Source: DATJKD01 sp963728295
Lineage (GTDB): Bacteria > Pseudomonadota > Gammaproteobacteria > Steroidobacterales > Steroidobacteraceae
Assembly: GCA_963728295.1 (NCBI GenBank)
Contig: CAVSKB010000004.1
Span: 162,018 to 226,017 of the forward strand
DNA: 64,000 nucleotides
Reading direction: 5' to 3'
Position 1 is the stretch's first letter. Each line of letters opens with the position of its first letter. The position numbers and the translations under genes are program-made. Shown here piece after piece: positions 46,107 through 53,841 of the stretch. The notes below the pieces were generated by a model that had not been told where the DNA came from, did no database searches, and saw only the letters and a program-made list of their open reading frames with translations.

Positions 46107-46553
46107 ATGGCAGGAGACGCAGTGGCTAGGTGTTCAGCACCGGTTGCTCCCCGGGCGGCGACCCTGGCTTTGGGGTTGCTGGCCCAACTCACAGGCATTG
46201 CGGCGTACAGCGCTGACGGGTCGGCGGCGGGGGATGCCAGGCAGCGGAGCATCCCGGAACAGACTGTGGCCGCAGTTCAGCATTCGGCACCAGCGAATGT
46301 GAAACCCTTGTGGCTGCCCACGACGCAGTCTGATTGGGATTCAATTGTTTCCAGGGCGAGATTGACCGCTACGGACCCGGGCAGCGGCGTCGATGGTCAA
46401 TTGGAGGAGATCACGGTCACCGCTCCGGCCGAGCTGTTGCCGATGAATGAGAATGTCTATGACGAAATGTGGGGCGGTCTCCTCGCGCCCGTGTGGGCGT
46501 TGATGCACCCCACGCAGGCGTGGCGCATCTTTCTGCCGATCCCTCCTGAATAG
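46107..46553 (+). CDS. Unknown exported protein, opposite to the array
   Basis: From the ATG at 46107 the product is about 148 residues: MAGDAVARCSAPVAPRAATL, a hydrophobic stretch TLALGLLAQLTGIAAY, then a variable region and EEITVTAPAELLPMNENVYD. An open frame upstream to 46041 runs into the attC. Plus-strand orientation is unusual here. Family not recognised. Confidence 0.5.
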   Translation: MAGDAVARCSAPVAPRAATLALGLLAQLTGIAAYSADGSAAGDARQRSIPEQTVAAVQHSAPANVKPLWLPTTQSDWDSIVSRARLTATDPGSGVDGQLEEITVTAPAELLPMNENVYDEMWGGLLAPVWALMHPTQAWRIFLPIPPE

Positions 46554-46579
46554 GACTTGTGCGCCGGCTCTCGTGAAGG

Positions 46580-47011
46580 TCAACGAACCGGTTCAGGATG
46601 GCGTGATGCCATGTCCTCCGCGTTCACGCGCAACTTCATGTCACTGTATGCGGTTTCGATCAGCTTCATCAGAGCCATGCCATCGATATCCCGTTCGGGC
46701 CTGAGTTTCACATGGCGCATGAACTTGCCGGTACCTTCCAACAGACTCTCCGGATCAGCAATGTCGGCGCCACGAAAGAACCCGACATTGACATGAGCTT
46801 TGAAGGCATTGACATAGCCGAATGCCGCATCACCCACGCACGCGGTTGGATGGCCGTCATGCAATAACTCCCGAACATCGTCGCCGCAGTCGCGCATGAC
46901 CTCGAACCAGCGCTGCGCGATCGCCCCCAATTCACCCGGATGCTCACGCATCCATACCTCGATCGCTGGGTCTCGCTTGACCGAACTGGGGAACCGCAGA
47001 AGTCGGGTCAT
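46580..47011 (-). CDS. DUF1801 protein
   Basis: 143 residues starting MTRLLRFPSSVKRDPAIEVW, with WFEVMRDCGDDVRELLHDGH near 39, TACVGDAAFGYVNAFKAHVN near 60 and the PERDIDGMALMKLIETAYSD tail. Overlaps the small membrane gene (ATGA), so the pair probably forms one cassette. Confidence 0.75.
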   Translation of the reverse strand: MTRLLRFPSSVKRDPAIEVWMREHPGELGAIAQRWFEVMRDCGDDVRELLHDGHPTACVGDAAFGYVNAFKAHVNVGFFRGADIADPESLLEGTGKFMRHVKLRPERDIDGMALMKLIETAYSDMKLRVNAEDMASRHPEPVR

Positions 47012-47190
47012 CGCGACCGAAATGCCCAGACACATAGAGCCGCAGCAACGACTGCTGCGACCCACGACGTCCACATCGGTATGACGGAACTTCCGATTGC
47101 TATCGGCGTGGCGGTTAGCGCTCGCGCAACATGGGCCAGTGAAACGAATCCGAAAATTACGCCAGAAACGACCATGTAGTTCTTGGACAT
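47008..47190 (-). CDS. Small two-helix membrane protein
   Basis: 60 residues: MSKNYMVVSGVIFGFVSLAH, then IPMWTSWVAAVVAAALCVWA. Two hydrophobic helices; no family recognised. Stop overlaps the DUF1801 start. Confidence 0.6.
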   Translation of the reverse strand: MSKNYMVVSGVIFGFVSLAHVARALTATPIAIGSSVIPMWTSWVAAVVAAALCVWAFRSR

Positions 47191-47210
47191 TCGGTTCCTC
47201 CCCAGAGCTA

Positions 47211-47630
47211 CTACGAGCTACTTCGGTTCTTCGGGAATTTAGGTATCGCTGGATCGAAGTGATCCCACGGCTGAGCACTAGCCACCCAGAAGTTTGCCTC
47301 CGGTCTGAACCAACTCGGATCATCCAAACTGGAGGCCCGGACTCCAAGGTATTCCCCGGCGGCAGAGCTTGAAGCAAACAAGGGTGTGCCGCAGGCGGGA
47401 CAGAACTCGCGTTTCGCGACGTTGCCGCTGTCGGCAATCTTCTCGAAGTGCGCAGTTTGGCCCTTCGTCAGTTTCACAGCACTACGCGCCATGATCAGCG
47501 TAGGCGAGTAGGCGCTTCCGCTGGCGACCTGGCAGTCGCGACAATGGCAGTTCAGCATTCGAAGTGGCAATGCGAGGCATTCGTAACGGATCGCGCCACA
47601 CGCGCAGCCGCCGGTGAATGGAATCTCCAT
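47211..47630 (-). CDS. GFA/CENP-V family zinc protein (cassette)
   Basis: 139 residues from the ATG at 47630: MEIPFTGGCACGAIRYECLA, with CHCRDCQVASGSAYSPTLIM and FCPACGTPLFAS for zinc. The upstream frame to 47729 runs through attC-like sequence. The start lies about 19 bp after the degenerate box at 47649. Confidence 0.88.
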   Translation of the reverse strand: MEIPFTGGCACGAIRYECLALPLRMLNCHCRDCQVASGSAYSPTLIMARSAVKLTKGQTAHFEKIADSGNVAKREFCPACGTPLFASSSAAGEYLGVRASSLDDPSWFRPEANFWVASAQPWDHFDPAIPKFPKNRSSS

Positions 47631-47648
47631 GGTACCCACCAAACCGAT

Positions 47649-47655
47649 GTGTAAC
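47649..47655 (-). repeat. Degenerate attC R' box
   Basis: GTGTAAC on plus, followed by GCCCGGTATACGGCAGC and GGGTCAGCGGCGGCGCGCTGC, the latter being the conserved inner arm seen in other sites (for example 55716 onward). The R'' side is lost in the coding end of the glycosylase gene. Confidence 0.45.
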
Positions 47656-47698
47656 GCCCGGTATACGGCAGCACCGTACAGCGTCAAGTGGCCCCGGG

Positions 47699-48142
47699 TC
47701 AGCGGCGGCGCGCTGCTCTCCGCTCCCAAGATTCGGGCGGCCCCTTAACCCGAACAAAGAGCGGATGGCATCGCGGGAAGCGAACAGTACGCCACCGGTG
47801 GCGCACTTCAGGATTTCGCACAGCCAATTTTCGCAGCAAATGCTGCCACTCATATAGCACCTGCCCGGTGGTTGTCGGCATGGGTTCAACAATCCGCACT
47901 GGACCGACCTTCCGCGCGTCGAACAGGTAGCCCCGTGTCGTTGCCTCCAAATGAATAGCAGCGAGATATGCGTTGATCGCGTAACGGGGACTCGGATGCG
48001 CGAGAAATCGCGCGAGCTGAGGATGGTGTCGATAGCCTCGAGTTTGACCGCGCAACACCGCTCGTGCCAGCAAAGACTCGCGCCACAGTGCAACCAAGCC
48101 CTGGGAATCGAGGTAGCGCGGATGGATAGTCCAAAGACGCAT
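47699..48142 (-). CDS. Pyrimidine dimer DNA glycosylase (T4 endonuclease V-like)
   Basis: 147 residues starting MRLWTIHPRYLDSQGLVALW, then RESLLARAVLRGQTRGYRHH and PQLARFLAHPSPRYAINAYL. This matches the Pyr_excise family that cuts UV-induced pyrimidine dimers. The Arg-rich end (RVKGPPESWERRAARRR) is partly encoded by attC sequence. A DNA-repair cargo gene in the array. Confidence 0.82.
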   Translation of the reverse strand: MRLWTIHPRYLDSQGLVALWRESLLARAVLRGQTRGYRHHPQLARFLAHPSPRYAINAYLAAIHLEATTRGYLFDARKVGPVRIVEPMPTTTGQVLYEWQHLLRKLAVRNPEVRHRWRTVRFPRCHPLFVRVKGPPESWERRAARRR

Positions 48143-48222
48143 GCGAACCTGTCGGATAACCGATATCGCTCTGTGCTACGAAAGCACCACCGCGGGTGTC
48201 GCGGCGCAGCCCAACACGAACG

Positions 48223-48990
48223 TTACGGGCCACATTTCCCGGATGGCTTCCAGTCGGAAGGAATACCCCTCTCCTGAGTCGAATCATGGATGACCAGGGC
48301 AAACGCCCGCCGGAGCGTCGTGCCGGTCACATTCAGTTCCATTGGAACGTTCGGTGGCACCGTCATGGTTTGTCCCGCGCCAGCCTTATTCGCGCCTGCG
48401 GGGGTCTCCAGGCACTGCTCTCCCGCGATCACATACCAGCCCTCAGGGCCCGGGTGTGTGTGTACTCTCGAACTGTCGCCCGGCCGCATGACCGCGTACG
48501 AGAGAACGGCGGTGTAACTCTTTGCTGCTGGAAGCTGCAGCGGTCCGATGACGGCGACAGCTTCACCTCCACGCGGAGCGGTGTCGCGCGCCCCAAATTC
48601 AGAGAGCCACACGCGGCCGTCTTCCTCCACAACGATTCCGGTCGCACTCCTGGCCGCCTCGGCGGCCTTTCTGCTTCCAAACGCGTGGAGATGCCAATAG
48701 ACGGCCGCCTGACGGAACTGGAGTTCCTTGACCGTGGCGACATTGAAGCAGCCGAACTCGGGCCGCTTCTCGCCCGGTGGCACGTCCACGCAAGCCACTT
48801 CGGTCAAGTGCGCGTGTCCGGTCGTGCGGGGCGCCTGAGCCTGCAGCTCGCCCGTCGTCCCGGTTGGAATGGCTGTCAGTGACAATACGAGCACGACGAG
48901 GTTGAAGACGAATGGAGTCCTGATCGGGACAGGCGGATTGCAACCCGAGTGTGATGGCCGGGTTCGCAGCAACCCATGGTTAGGTGGCAT
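48223..48990 (-). CDS. Cupin-domain exported protein with attC-encoded start
   Basis: 255 residues from the ATG at 48990: MPPNHGLLRTRPSHSGCNPP, encoded by the R'' end of a former attC (ACCTAAC at 48979-48985 on minus). A hydrophobic helix FVFNLVVLVLSLTAIPTG follows, then a secreted domain with a C-terminal cupin: VHTHPGPEGWYVIAGEQCLE near 182 and GAGQTMTVPPNVPMELNVTG. The true start is uncertain. Confidence 0.7.
   Translation of the reverse strand: MPPNHGLLRTRPSHSGCNPPVPIRTPFVFNLVVLVLSLTAIPTGTTGELQAQAPRTTGHAHLTEVACVDVPPGEKRPEFGCFNVATVKELQFRQAAVYWHLHAFGSRKAAEAARSATGIVVEEDGRVWLSEFGARDTAPRGGEAVAVIGPLQLPAAKSYTAVLSYAVMRPGDSSRVHTHPGPEGWYVIAGEQCLETPAGANKAGAGQTMTVPPNVPMELNVTGTTLRRAFALVIHDSTQERGIPSDWKPSGKCGP
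48979..48985 (-). repeat. attC R'' box within a start region
   Basis: GTTAGGT on plus. The bases to its left (CAGCAACCCATG) match the inner arm of intact sites (CTGCAACCGG-type). No R' box survives because the cupin gene begins inside. Confidence 0.5.
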
Positions 48991-49099
48991 GGTCATAGAC
49001 CGTAAAAGCATCATCGGTCGGGAATCTCGCCGCCCCGAGAGCCATAGAAAATGCGCCACATTGCGACGTCGTCGCTGACGGCGTCCGGCGGAGCGCGTT

Positions 49100-49106
49100 G
49101 TTAGGG
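49100..49106 (-). repeat. attC R'' box, partner lost
   Basis: GTTAGGG on plus, preceded by GCGTCCGGCGGAGCGCGTT, a typical inner arm. It lies 13 bp from the stop of the VOC gene. About 100 bp to its left, up to the cupin start, holds no gene and no R' box. Confidence 0.5.
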
Positions 49107-49118
49107 CGCAGTTGCCTG

Positions 49119-49469
49119 CTACTCATGCTGCAGGATGTTGATCAGTTTTCCAAATGGATCACGGACATAGAACCTGCGCACCCCCCAAGGCTCAGTCTTC
49201 GGGCCGTATTCGATCGGGATGTTCGCCTTCTGGACTCTCATTAGAGCCTCTTCAATGTTATCTACTTCGATCGATATATTAGGGACAGCAGTGCCAGATC
49301 CTCCCTCGGACATCACGCTGATCTGGACCGTCATCTTCGACCCTGAGCCGTACGTTCGTATCCAGCCAAGGTCCATCAGGACATTCAGACCAAGAATCTC
49401 CATATAGAAGGTGCTTGCCTTTCCGACGTCGGACGCTGCGACATTTGAGACGATGCGCTGGACCTTCAT
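49119..49469 (-). CDS. VOC (bleomycin-resistance-like) protein (cassette)
   Basis: 116 residues from the ATG at 49469: MKVQRIVSNVAASDVGKAST, with GLNVLMDLGWIRTYGSGSKM and RRFYVRDPFGKLINILQHE. The final Glu is the usual metal ligand. A longer frame to 49580 runs through attC sequence and is not favoured. Confidence 0.88.
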   Translation of the reverse strand: MKVQRIVSNVAASDVGKASTFYMEILGLNVLMDLGWIRTYGSGSKMTVQISVMSEGGSGTAVPNISIEVDNIEEALMRVQKANIPIEYGPKTEPWGVRRFYVRDPFGKLINILQHE

Positions 49470-49657
49470 TCGACGCTCCTGCGCCCTAAACGCTCGCGTT
49501 GGGCCCGGCGCGACCAGGCAATCGGAACGAGCGCAGGCGTAAGCTCCCAGGCCAACCAGGGCGTCAGTCCAATAAGCCAATACATGGCTCGACGCATAAC
49601 CGTCATTGCCCAGTGCACCCCACGTCCCGGTTCAGCCGACGGCGCGCTGACCTTCAT
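49466..49657 (-). CDS. Possible small membrane protein within attC-rich sequence
   Basis: Up to 63 residues; the plausible core is MTVMRRAMYWLIGLTPWLAW then ELTPALVPIAW. It begins in the arm of the 49630-49704 attC and ends through the next attC start (CGCTCGCGTTGGGC near 49491). It overlaps the VOC start by four bases. May be a true minimal cassette or chance. Confidence 0.35.
   Translation of the reverse strand: MKVSAPSAEPGRGVHWAMTVMRRAMYWLIGLTPWLAWELTPALVPIAWSRRAQRERLGRRSVE
49484..49504 (-). repeat. Fragment of an attC (left arm)
   Basis: CCCTAAA at 49484-49490, CGCTCGC, then GTTGGGC at 49498-49504. The start of a site like the one at 56127 (GCCTAACGCTCGCGTTGAGC), now with a changed core box and without its right end. 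Confidence 0.5.
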
Positions 49658-49704
49658 GCCTTAGCACCCTATCCGTCACCGTCCGCTGCAACCGGTTGTT
49701 AGAC
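49630..49704 (-). repeat. attC with lost R' box
   Basis: R'' is GTTAGAC at 49698-49704. The interior (CGGTTCAGCC...GCGCGCTG, then TTAGCACCCTATCCGTCACC and CGTCCGCTGCAACCGG) closely follows the intact site at 55699-55785, but the left box is missing (CACGTCCCGG where CACCTAACGTTCCGG is expected). Confidence 0.65.
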
Positions 49705-49719
49705 GGGCCCGCCCGATTG

Positions 49720-50350
49720 TCAGCGACTTGACGTAGCCAACTTAAGTCCCAGCGCGATCATAACTGCGCCCGCAGTTCGATCGATCGATGTCTTGTAACG
49801 CAAGTAGATGTAGCGGGGACGTTCCGACGATAGTGCAACCGCAACGAATGCATACCACCCCGCTTCGATGAGAAAGACGAGACCCACCACGCATAGGTTG
49901 AATGCAACTGTGGAGGTCGCGGGAAGAAAGGCTGCGAAGACGCTCGCGTAGACTACGGCCGTTTTCGGGTTACTTATTCTAGGTCGCGAGGCCCAAAGCA
50001 AAGGACCGCGTCGCTGGTTGAACGCTCATGCTTGCTCCGATGTCGCTACCTATTAGAGGTCTCCCGGCTCCGCGCCATATTCGAATCCCGAGATACACAA
50101 GGTATAGACCGCCGAGAACTTTGAGAACCACATATAGAGACGGAACAGCGAGCAGAAGGCCATGGAGTCCAAGCAACGAAAGACAAGCGAAAATTAGCCC
50201 ACCGATGCCCATGCCAAGAGCCGCATAGAGTCCGTCAACGCGCGATGACGAGACGGCCAGACGCGCGACCACAAGGAGACTAGGCCCCGGGCTTGCAGCG
50301 CCTATGGCCAATGCTGCTGAAATCCCGAGGATGGCGGTCAGTTCTTGCAT
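49720..50350 (-). CDS. LysE/RhtB-type exporter (cassette), one frameshift
   Basis: Starts MQELTAILGISAALAIGAAS with PGPSLLVVARLAVSSSRVDG, the LysE signature, and LLGLHGLLLAVPSLYVVLKV. Near 49985 the frame shifts and the C-terminal half begins NPKTAVVYASVFAAFLPATS. Six helices in all. Exports amino acids or similar. ATG 5 bp after the degenerate core box at 50356. Confidence 0.82.
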
Positions 50351-50355
50351 TGTTG

Positions 50356-50433
50356 CTCCTAAAATCGCGATTGATGAGTCGCGGGCGCGCGATGCCGTAT
50401 GTGACATGGCACCTTATCCATCACAGCCCGGTG
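50356..50433 (-). repeat. Degenerate attC
   Basis: Left box TCCTAAA (TTTAGGA on minus). Interior GCGGGCGCGCGATGCCGTAT, GTGACATGGCACCTTATCCA and TCACAGCCCGGTGCAACACG match the 55699 site family. The right box is not recognisable; the sequence to 50540 is non-coding. Confidence 0.6.
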
Positions 50434-50545
50434 CAACACGAACGTCTGCGCTTTCGAGGCTTTCTCTCGAGAGCAGCACAACGTCATTTGGCCCTAGGGA
50501 GGAAGCCACGCCTTCACACGCGCCAATGCGAAAACGTAGCGCCGT

Positions 50546-50902
50546 TTAGTCCAAAAACTTCCAGGTATTGGCGCCATCGAATCTCCGAACCCTAGTTGAC
50601 TCAATCACGGACGGATCAAAGTTGCGGAAGTTAACGCCCATCCTGTTGCCAGCGCGACCGATCGGTTGCCAGTGCGTCACGCAGCCGCAGGTAGCGCATC
50701 TACAGAGCGCAAGACACTTATCGCCCCAAACGTAACGGTCCAGCGCACCTCTGCGAGCAACGATCTTCACCTTGCTCTTATCGTAGTAGCCAAAGATGCC
50801 GCCTTGACGACGGCAGATTGAACAGTTGCAGCTGGTGAGCGTTTGCGGCTTGCGTGGGACTTGGATCTTCACTGCCCCGCAGTGGCATGAACCTATAAGC
50901 AT
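50546..50902 (-). CDS. GFA/CENP-V family zinc protein (cassette)
   Basis: 118 residues: MLIGSCHCGAVKIQVPRKPQ, TLTSCNCSICRRQGGIFGYY, RCATCGCVTHWQPIG. Close paralogue of the chromosomal 31030 gene. The stop lies in GTTTAGT (50544-50550), a degenerate R'' box. Confidence 0.88.
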   Translation of the reverse strand: MLIGSCHCGAVKIQVPRKPQTLTSCNCSICRRQGGIFGYYDKSKVKIVARRGALDRYVWGDKCLALCRCATCGCVTHWQPIGRAGNRMGVNFRNFDPSVIESTRVRRFDGANTWKFLD

Positions 50903-50930
50903 GGCACTGCCCTCTTGTGCGGCCTTGGCG

Positions 50931-51329
50931 TCAGCGCGTCCATTGACTGGACTGAAGCATCGCCGCCATCCGCTGGTGGATAAGGTTGATTGCCTTCAGG
51001 GGCCTCAGCATGACCTTGAACTCGACTATCTGGCCAGACTCGTTCCACTTGATGAGGTCGACTCCATTGACGAGTACTCCGTCGATCTCAGTCTCGAACT
51101 CGATCACGGCGTCTGAAGGTCCGACGAGTTCCCGAACGTAGCGAAAGGTCGGGTTGAAGAACACCTGGAACGCTGCGCTCAAGTACCTCGACGCAAGTCT
51201 CCTCCCGCGCTGCGGCGTGTGCACTACCGGTGAATAGAAGACCGCATCTTCCGCAAGCAAGACATCTAGCCCGGACGGATCGTGAGTGCGAACAAGCCGA
51301 TGCCAGGTCTCAAGAGGGTGACCGGTCAT
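50931..51329 (-). CDS. NTF2-like (SnoaL) protein (cassette)
   Basis: 132 residues from the ATG at 51329: MTGHPLETWHRLVRTHDPSG, then LDVLLAEDAVFYSPVVHTPQ and VIEFETEIDGVLVNGVDLIK. Typical cone-shaped fold; no catalytic assignment. Confidence 0.85.
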   Translation of the reverse strand: MTGHPLETWHRLVRTHDPSGLDVLLAEDAVFYSPVVHTPQRGRRLASRYLSAAFQVFFNPTFRYVRELVGPSDAVIEFETEIDGVLVNGVDLIKWNESGQIVEFKVMLRPLKAINLIHQRMAAMLQSSQWTR

Positions 51330-51355
51330 TGCGCACCTGTGATGGTTGATCTGAC

Positions 51356-51400
51356 GCCTACAGCCGAGGAAACCTGGACGACCCGAACGCGTTGTTAGAC
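51356..51400 (-). repeat. attC site, 45 bp, altered R'
   Basis: R'' GTTAGAC at 51394-51400; R' GCCTACA at 51356-51362 (one mismatch in the AAC). The interior is short (GCCGAGGAAACCTGGACGAC then CCGAACGCGTT). Confidence 0.6.
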
Positions 51401-51405
51401 AGCAC

Positions 51406-51753
51406 TTATGGACGCCCCCACTCAATGCTTCGAATTAGGTGTCTACCACCTTCCGACGATACGACGACGGTGACTGCTTCGGACTCGCCCTCACCGGCGA
51501 TGGCAGCGTAGGCCCAGCCCACGTCGGAAGGCTGCTTGTCTGGCCACTCAGTCATCGCCTCCATGACCTGGACAAAGTTTGGCGGAGAATCGAAGTACTC
51601 CACCATCTCGAGGTAAGTGGTCCGCAGCTTGGCAGGGTCCAATTCGCTCTTCGCCACGGAACTCAGCATTCCGTGAGCCTGATCGATGTTTCCGGCGACA
51701 AGTGCGTGCGCAAACTCGGAGGCGATTCTTCCATGCGGGGTTTCATTGGTCAC
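51406..51753 (-). CDS. Conserved hypothetical protein (cassette)
   Basis: 115 residues: MTNETPHGRIASEFAHALVA, GNIDQAHGMLSSVAKSELDP, YAAIAGEGESEAVTVVVSSE. The pattern of N-terminal helices and C-terminal strands resembles NTF2-like or DUF domains in cassette proteins, but I cannot name it. Confidence 0.6.
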   Translation of the reverse strand: MTNETPHGRIASEFAHALVAGNIDQAHGMLSSVAKSELDPAKLRTTYLEMVEYFDSPPNFVQVMEAMTEWPDKQPSDVGWAYAAIAGEGESEAVTVVVSSEGGRHLIRSIEWGRP

Positions 51754-51769
51754 CGACTTCCCTTGTGCT

Positions 51770-51787
51770 GTCTAACGAGGGTTAGGC
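51770..51787 (-). repeat. Collapsed attC: two core boxes 4 bp apart
   Basis: GTCTAAC at 51770-51776 and GTTAGGC at 51781-51787 with only GAGG between. Both boxes match consensus, but the whole stem is missing. Either a deletion or a recombination product. Confidence 0.7.
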
Positions 51788-52560
51788 CTCGCTGAGGAAC
51801 TTGTCAATCTCGGCATTGACGGATGGGTGATCGGTGCCATATGCCCCAGGGCAGGAAACTCAACCACGCGCACATTCGGCAGCGCAGGGACAAGCAATCG
51901 CGCGACGGCGCGCGCCGACTCCGGCGACCTGCTGCCCAGCATGTAGAGGACCCGGACATCCAACTGCGAGAAGCGATTCAGAGGAGTCGGCTCGGAGAAC
52001 AGGGCATGCGCCCACCGGCGCACGCTGATGATTGACTCCGCAATCGCCGACTTCCTCGCCGGCGGGGTTGTAGCCCAGCTTCCGCTTCCCATCCAGAAGT
52101 CAATGAGTGCATTGCAGCGCTGTCGGTATCGCCTGCGTCCAGGGATGCCGAAGCTGCGTTGACCGCGTTGCGAATGCCGTCTGCACCATTCCGCGGTGGT
52201 GTCTGAGCGTCCACAAGCGCGAAGAGTGTGGGTTCATACAGTGCCAACGAGCGAACTCGACTCGGATCCTGCAAGGCGGCCAGCAGTGCGACGGCACCTC
52301 CGTATAAGTGGCCGACGAGTGAGAAACGATCGCCTGCCTGCTGCAGCACCGGAGCAATGAACTCAACCTCGTCGCGAAGCGAAATCTCGCTGGCAGACGG
52401 CCAATCGATACTCTTGCCCGATCCGTACAAGTCCGGCGCGATCACCCGATGTCGCGGCGAGAGCAGGTCCATCAATTCCCGCCATTGCGCGGAACTACTG
52501 GCGTTTGCATGGATGCACACGACGGCAGTCCCCGACCCGGCCTCACGAATGAAGGGCTTG
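51783..52560 (-). CDS. Alpha/beta hydrolase (cassette), two frameshifts
   Basis: The N-terminal part (TKPFIREAGSGTAVVCIHAN, SSAQWRELMDLLSPRHRVIA, GDRFSLVGHLYGGAVALLAA) has an unusual nucleophile elbow GHLYGG instead of GxSxG. Near 52090 the frame shifts to MGSGSWATTPPARKSAIAES and LYMLGSRSPESARAVARLLV; near 51822 another shift would restore a natural end NAEIDKFLSEA stop in the GCCTAAC box. The start is not fixed; upstream sequence to about 52560 stays open. Confidence 0.7.
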
Positions 52561-52578
52561 GTATCGGTGCATCGCGAT

Positions 52579-52609
52579 TCCCAACGTCCGCTCCAACGCG
52601 GGGTTAGGT
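52579..52609 (-). repeat. Shortened attC
   Basis: TCCCAAC near 52579 and GTTAGGT at 52603-52609 enclose GTCCGCTCCAACGCGG, the right arm of normal sites. The left arm and most of the stem are missing. The right box holds the stop of the EF-Ts-like gene. Confidence 0.5.
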
Positions 52610-53026
52610 TTCGTTCGCGTCATAGCGCACGAACTTTACGATCCTGATGTTTTTGCCCAACTGAGCCGATTCATCAGAGATGAGTTGTTCGACCGTTTTT
52701 CGATCGTCCTTGACGAATGGTTGCTTGAGCAGACAGAAATTGCTCTCATGTCTTTTTCTGGCGTCACGAAGCAATTCTTGGCGTTTCTCAACGCTCAGAC
52801 CCGAAAGCATGGGTCGATATCGCGAGACCTCATCATCCCAAATCCCTGGGTCGAGATCATCTGGAGACACTGCAATCGGTTGCATCGCCGCAATATGCAT
52901 CGCAATGTCACGCGCCAATGTCTTGAACTCGGATGTCCTGAGCACGAAGTCATCCACGCACTCCAAGTGGACTAGCACTCCAATCCGACCCTCACCATGA
53001 AGATACGATGCAATGTAGGCCGGCAC
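52604..53026 (-). CDS. Truncated elongation factor Ts-like protein (cassette)
   Basis: 140 residues: MPAYIASYLHGEGRIGVLVH, LECVDDFVLRTSEFKTLARD, IAMHIAAMQPIAVSPDDLDP, then NFCLLKQPFVKDDRKTVEQL and LGKNIRIVKFVRYD. These follow the second half of EF-Ts (GxxGVLVEVNCETDFV, LAxDIAMHIAA, CLLxQPFIKD, LGENIxVxRFVRY) in order. The N-terminal UBA domain is absent and the ETDFV motif reads CVDDFV. EF-Ts exchanges GDP on EF-Tu; a cassette copy may modify that or bind EF-Tu differently. Stop in the attC box. Confidence 0.82.
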   Translation of the reverse strand: MPAYIASYLHGEGRIGVLVHLECVDDFVLRTSEFKTLARDIAMHIAAMQPIAVSPDDLDPGIWDDEVSRYRPMLSGLSVEKRQELLRDARKRHESNFCLLKQPFVKDDRKTVEQLISDESAQLGKNIRIVKFVRYDANET

Positions 53027-53041
53027 GGAATTGTCCTCGAA

Positions 53042-53048
53042 ACCTAAC
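53042..53048 (-). repeat. attC R' box with partial arm
   Basis: ACCTAAC on plus followed by GCCCGCGCTCACCGGCGGGC. The DHFR-like gene ends within the site at 53097 and no right box is visible, so this site has lost its R'' half. Confidence 0.6.
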
Positions 53049-53096
53049 GCCCGCGCTCACCGGCGGGCCGAGCACCGCGAGGCCTGTCCGACCGAG

Positions 53097-53654
53097 TCAG
53101 CGCGCGCGCCGGTAGTGCATGGCGACCGCGCCGCTGCGGAGCGGTTTCACCGAGACCAACTCGAGCCGTCGCGTGCTGGGTAGCCCGCTCTCGTACAGGG
53201 TCGGGCCGTGACCCGCGATTCTGGGATGGACGAGCAACTTGTACTCGTCGATCAGATCCAGCCGGTCCAGCTCGGTCGCGAGCTTGCCGCTACCGAGGAG
53301 CACGCCGTCCGGGGTCGCGTCCTTGAGCTTCTGCACGCCCGCGCGCAGGTCGCCGGCGACGTGGTGGCTGTTGGTCCACGGGAAGTCCTTTCGCGTCGAC
53401 GACACCACGTACTTCGGCTTGGCCTCCAGCTTGACCGCCCACTCGCGCATCGCTGGCGGCGCTTCCGCGTCGCCGCGGGCGACCGCCGGCCAGTAGCTCT
53501 CCATCATCTCGTAGGTGACGCGACCCCACAGCATCGCCCCGCCCTCGTCCATGAGGCGGGTGAAGAAGGCGTGTGTCTCGTCGTCGGCGATTCCTTCCTG
53601 GTGGTCGACGCAACCGTCCAGGGTGACGTTGATACTGAAGGTCAAGAGTCCCAT
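53097..53654 (-). CDS. RibD_C/dihydrofolate-reductase-fold protein (cassette)
   Basis: 185 residues from the ATG at 53654: MGLLTFSINVTLDGCVDHQE, MLWGRVTYEMMESYWPAVAR, LKDATPDGVLLGSGKLATEL and ending VAMHYRRAR. RibD_C-type. Different from the 45316 protein in sequence. The stop TGA is in attC arm sequence. Confidence 0.85.
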   Translation of the reverse strand: MGLLTFSINVTLDGCVDHQEGIADDETHAFFTRLMDEGGAMLWGRVTYEMMESYWPAVARGDAEAPPAMREWAVKLEAKPKYVVSSTRKDFPWTNSHHVAGDLRAGVQKLKDATPDGVLLGSGKLATELDRLDLIDEYKLLVHPRIAGHGPTLYESGLPSTRRLELVSVKPLRSGAVAMHYRRAR

Positions 53655-53841
53655 GGTGTCCTCCGTTCGAGATACTCGACGAGACGCCCCGCCGTCTGGC
53701 TCCAACTGATCGCTGCGAGGTTCCGATGGCGCACAGTGCTTCTGCAACAGCGGATGCACCGCAATCTTGCCGCCAATACACGAAGCTTGCGACGAGGCTT
53801 CAACGCACGAGCCCAATTCGCGAGAACGCTCCCCCTGTGTC
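53655..53841. other. Stretch without a recognised gene
   Basis: 187 bp between the DHFR-like start and the next attC. It holds GCTTCTGCAACAGCGGATGC near 53740, somewhat like attC arm sequence, but no core boxes. Nothing else seen. Confidence 0.4.

Noticed and set aside
45316..53654. Trimethoprim-resistance dihydrofolate reductases in the array
   Set aside because: The two DHFR-fold proteins are of the RibD_C type and lack the short DfrA/DfrB layout; no resistance claim is supported.
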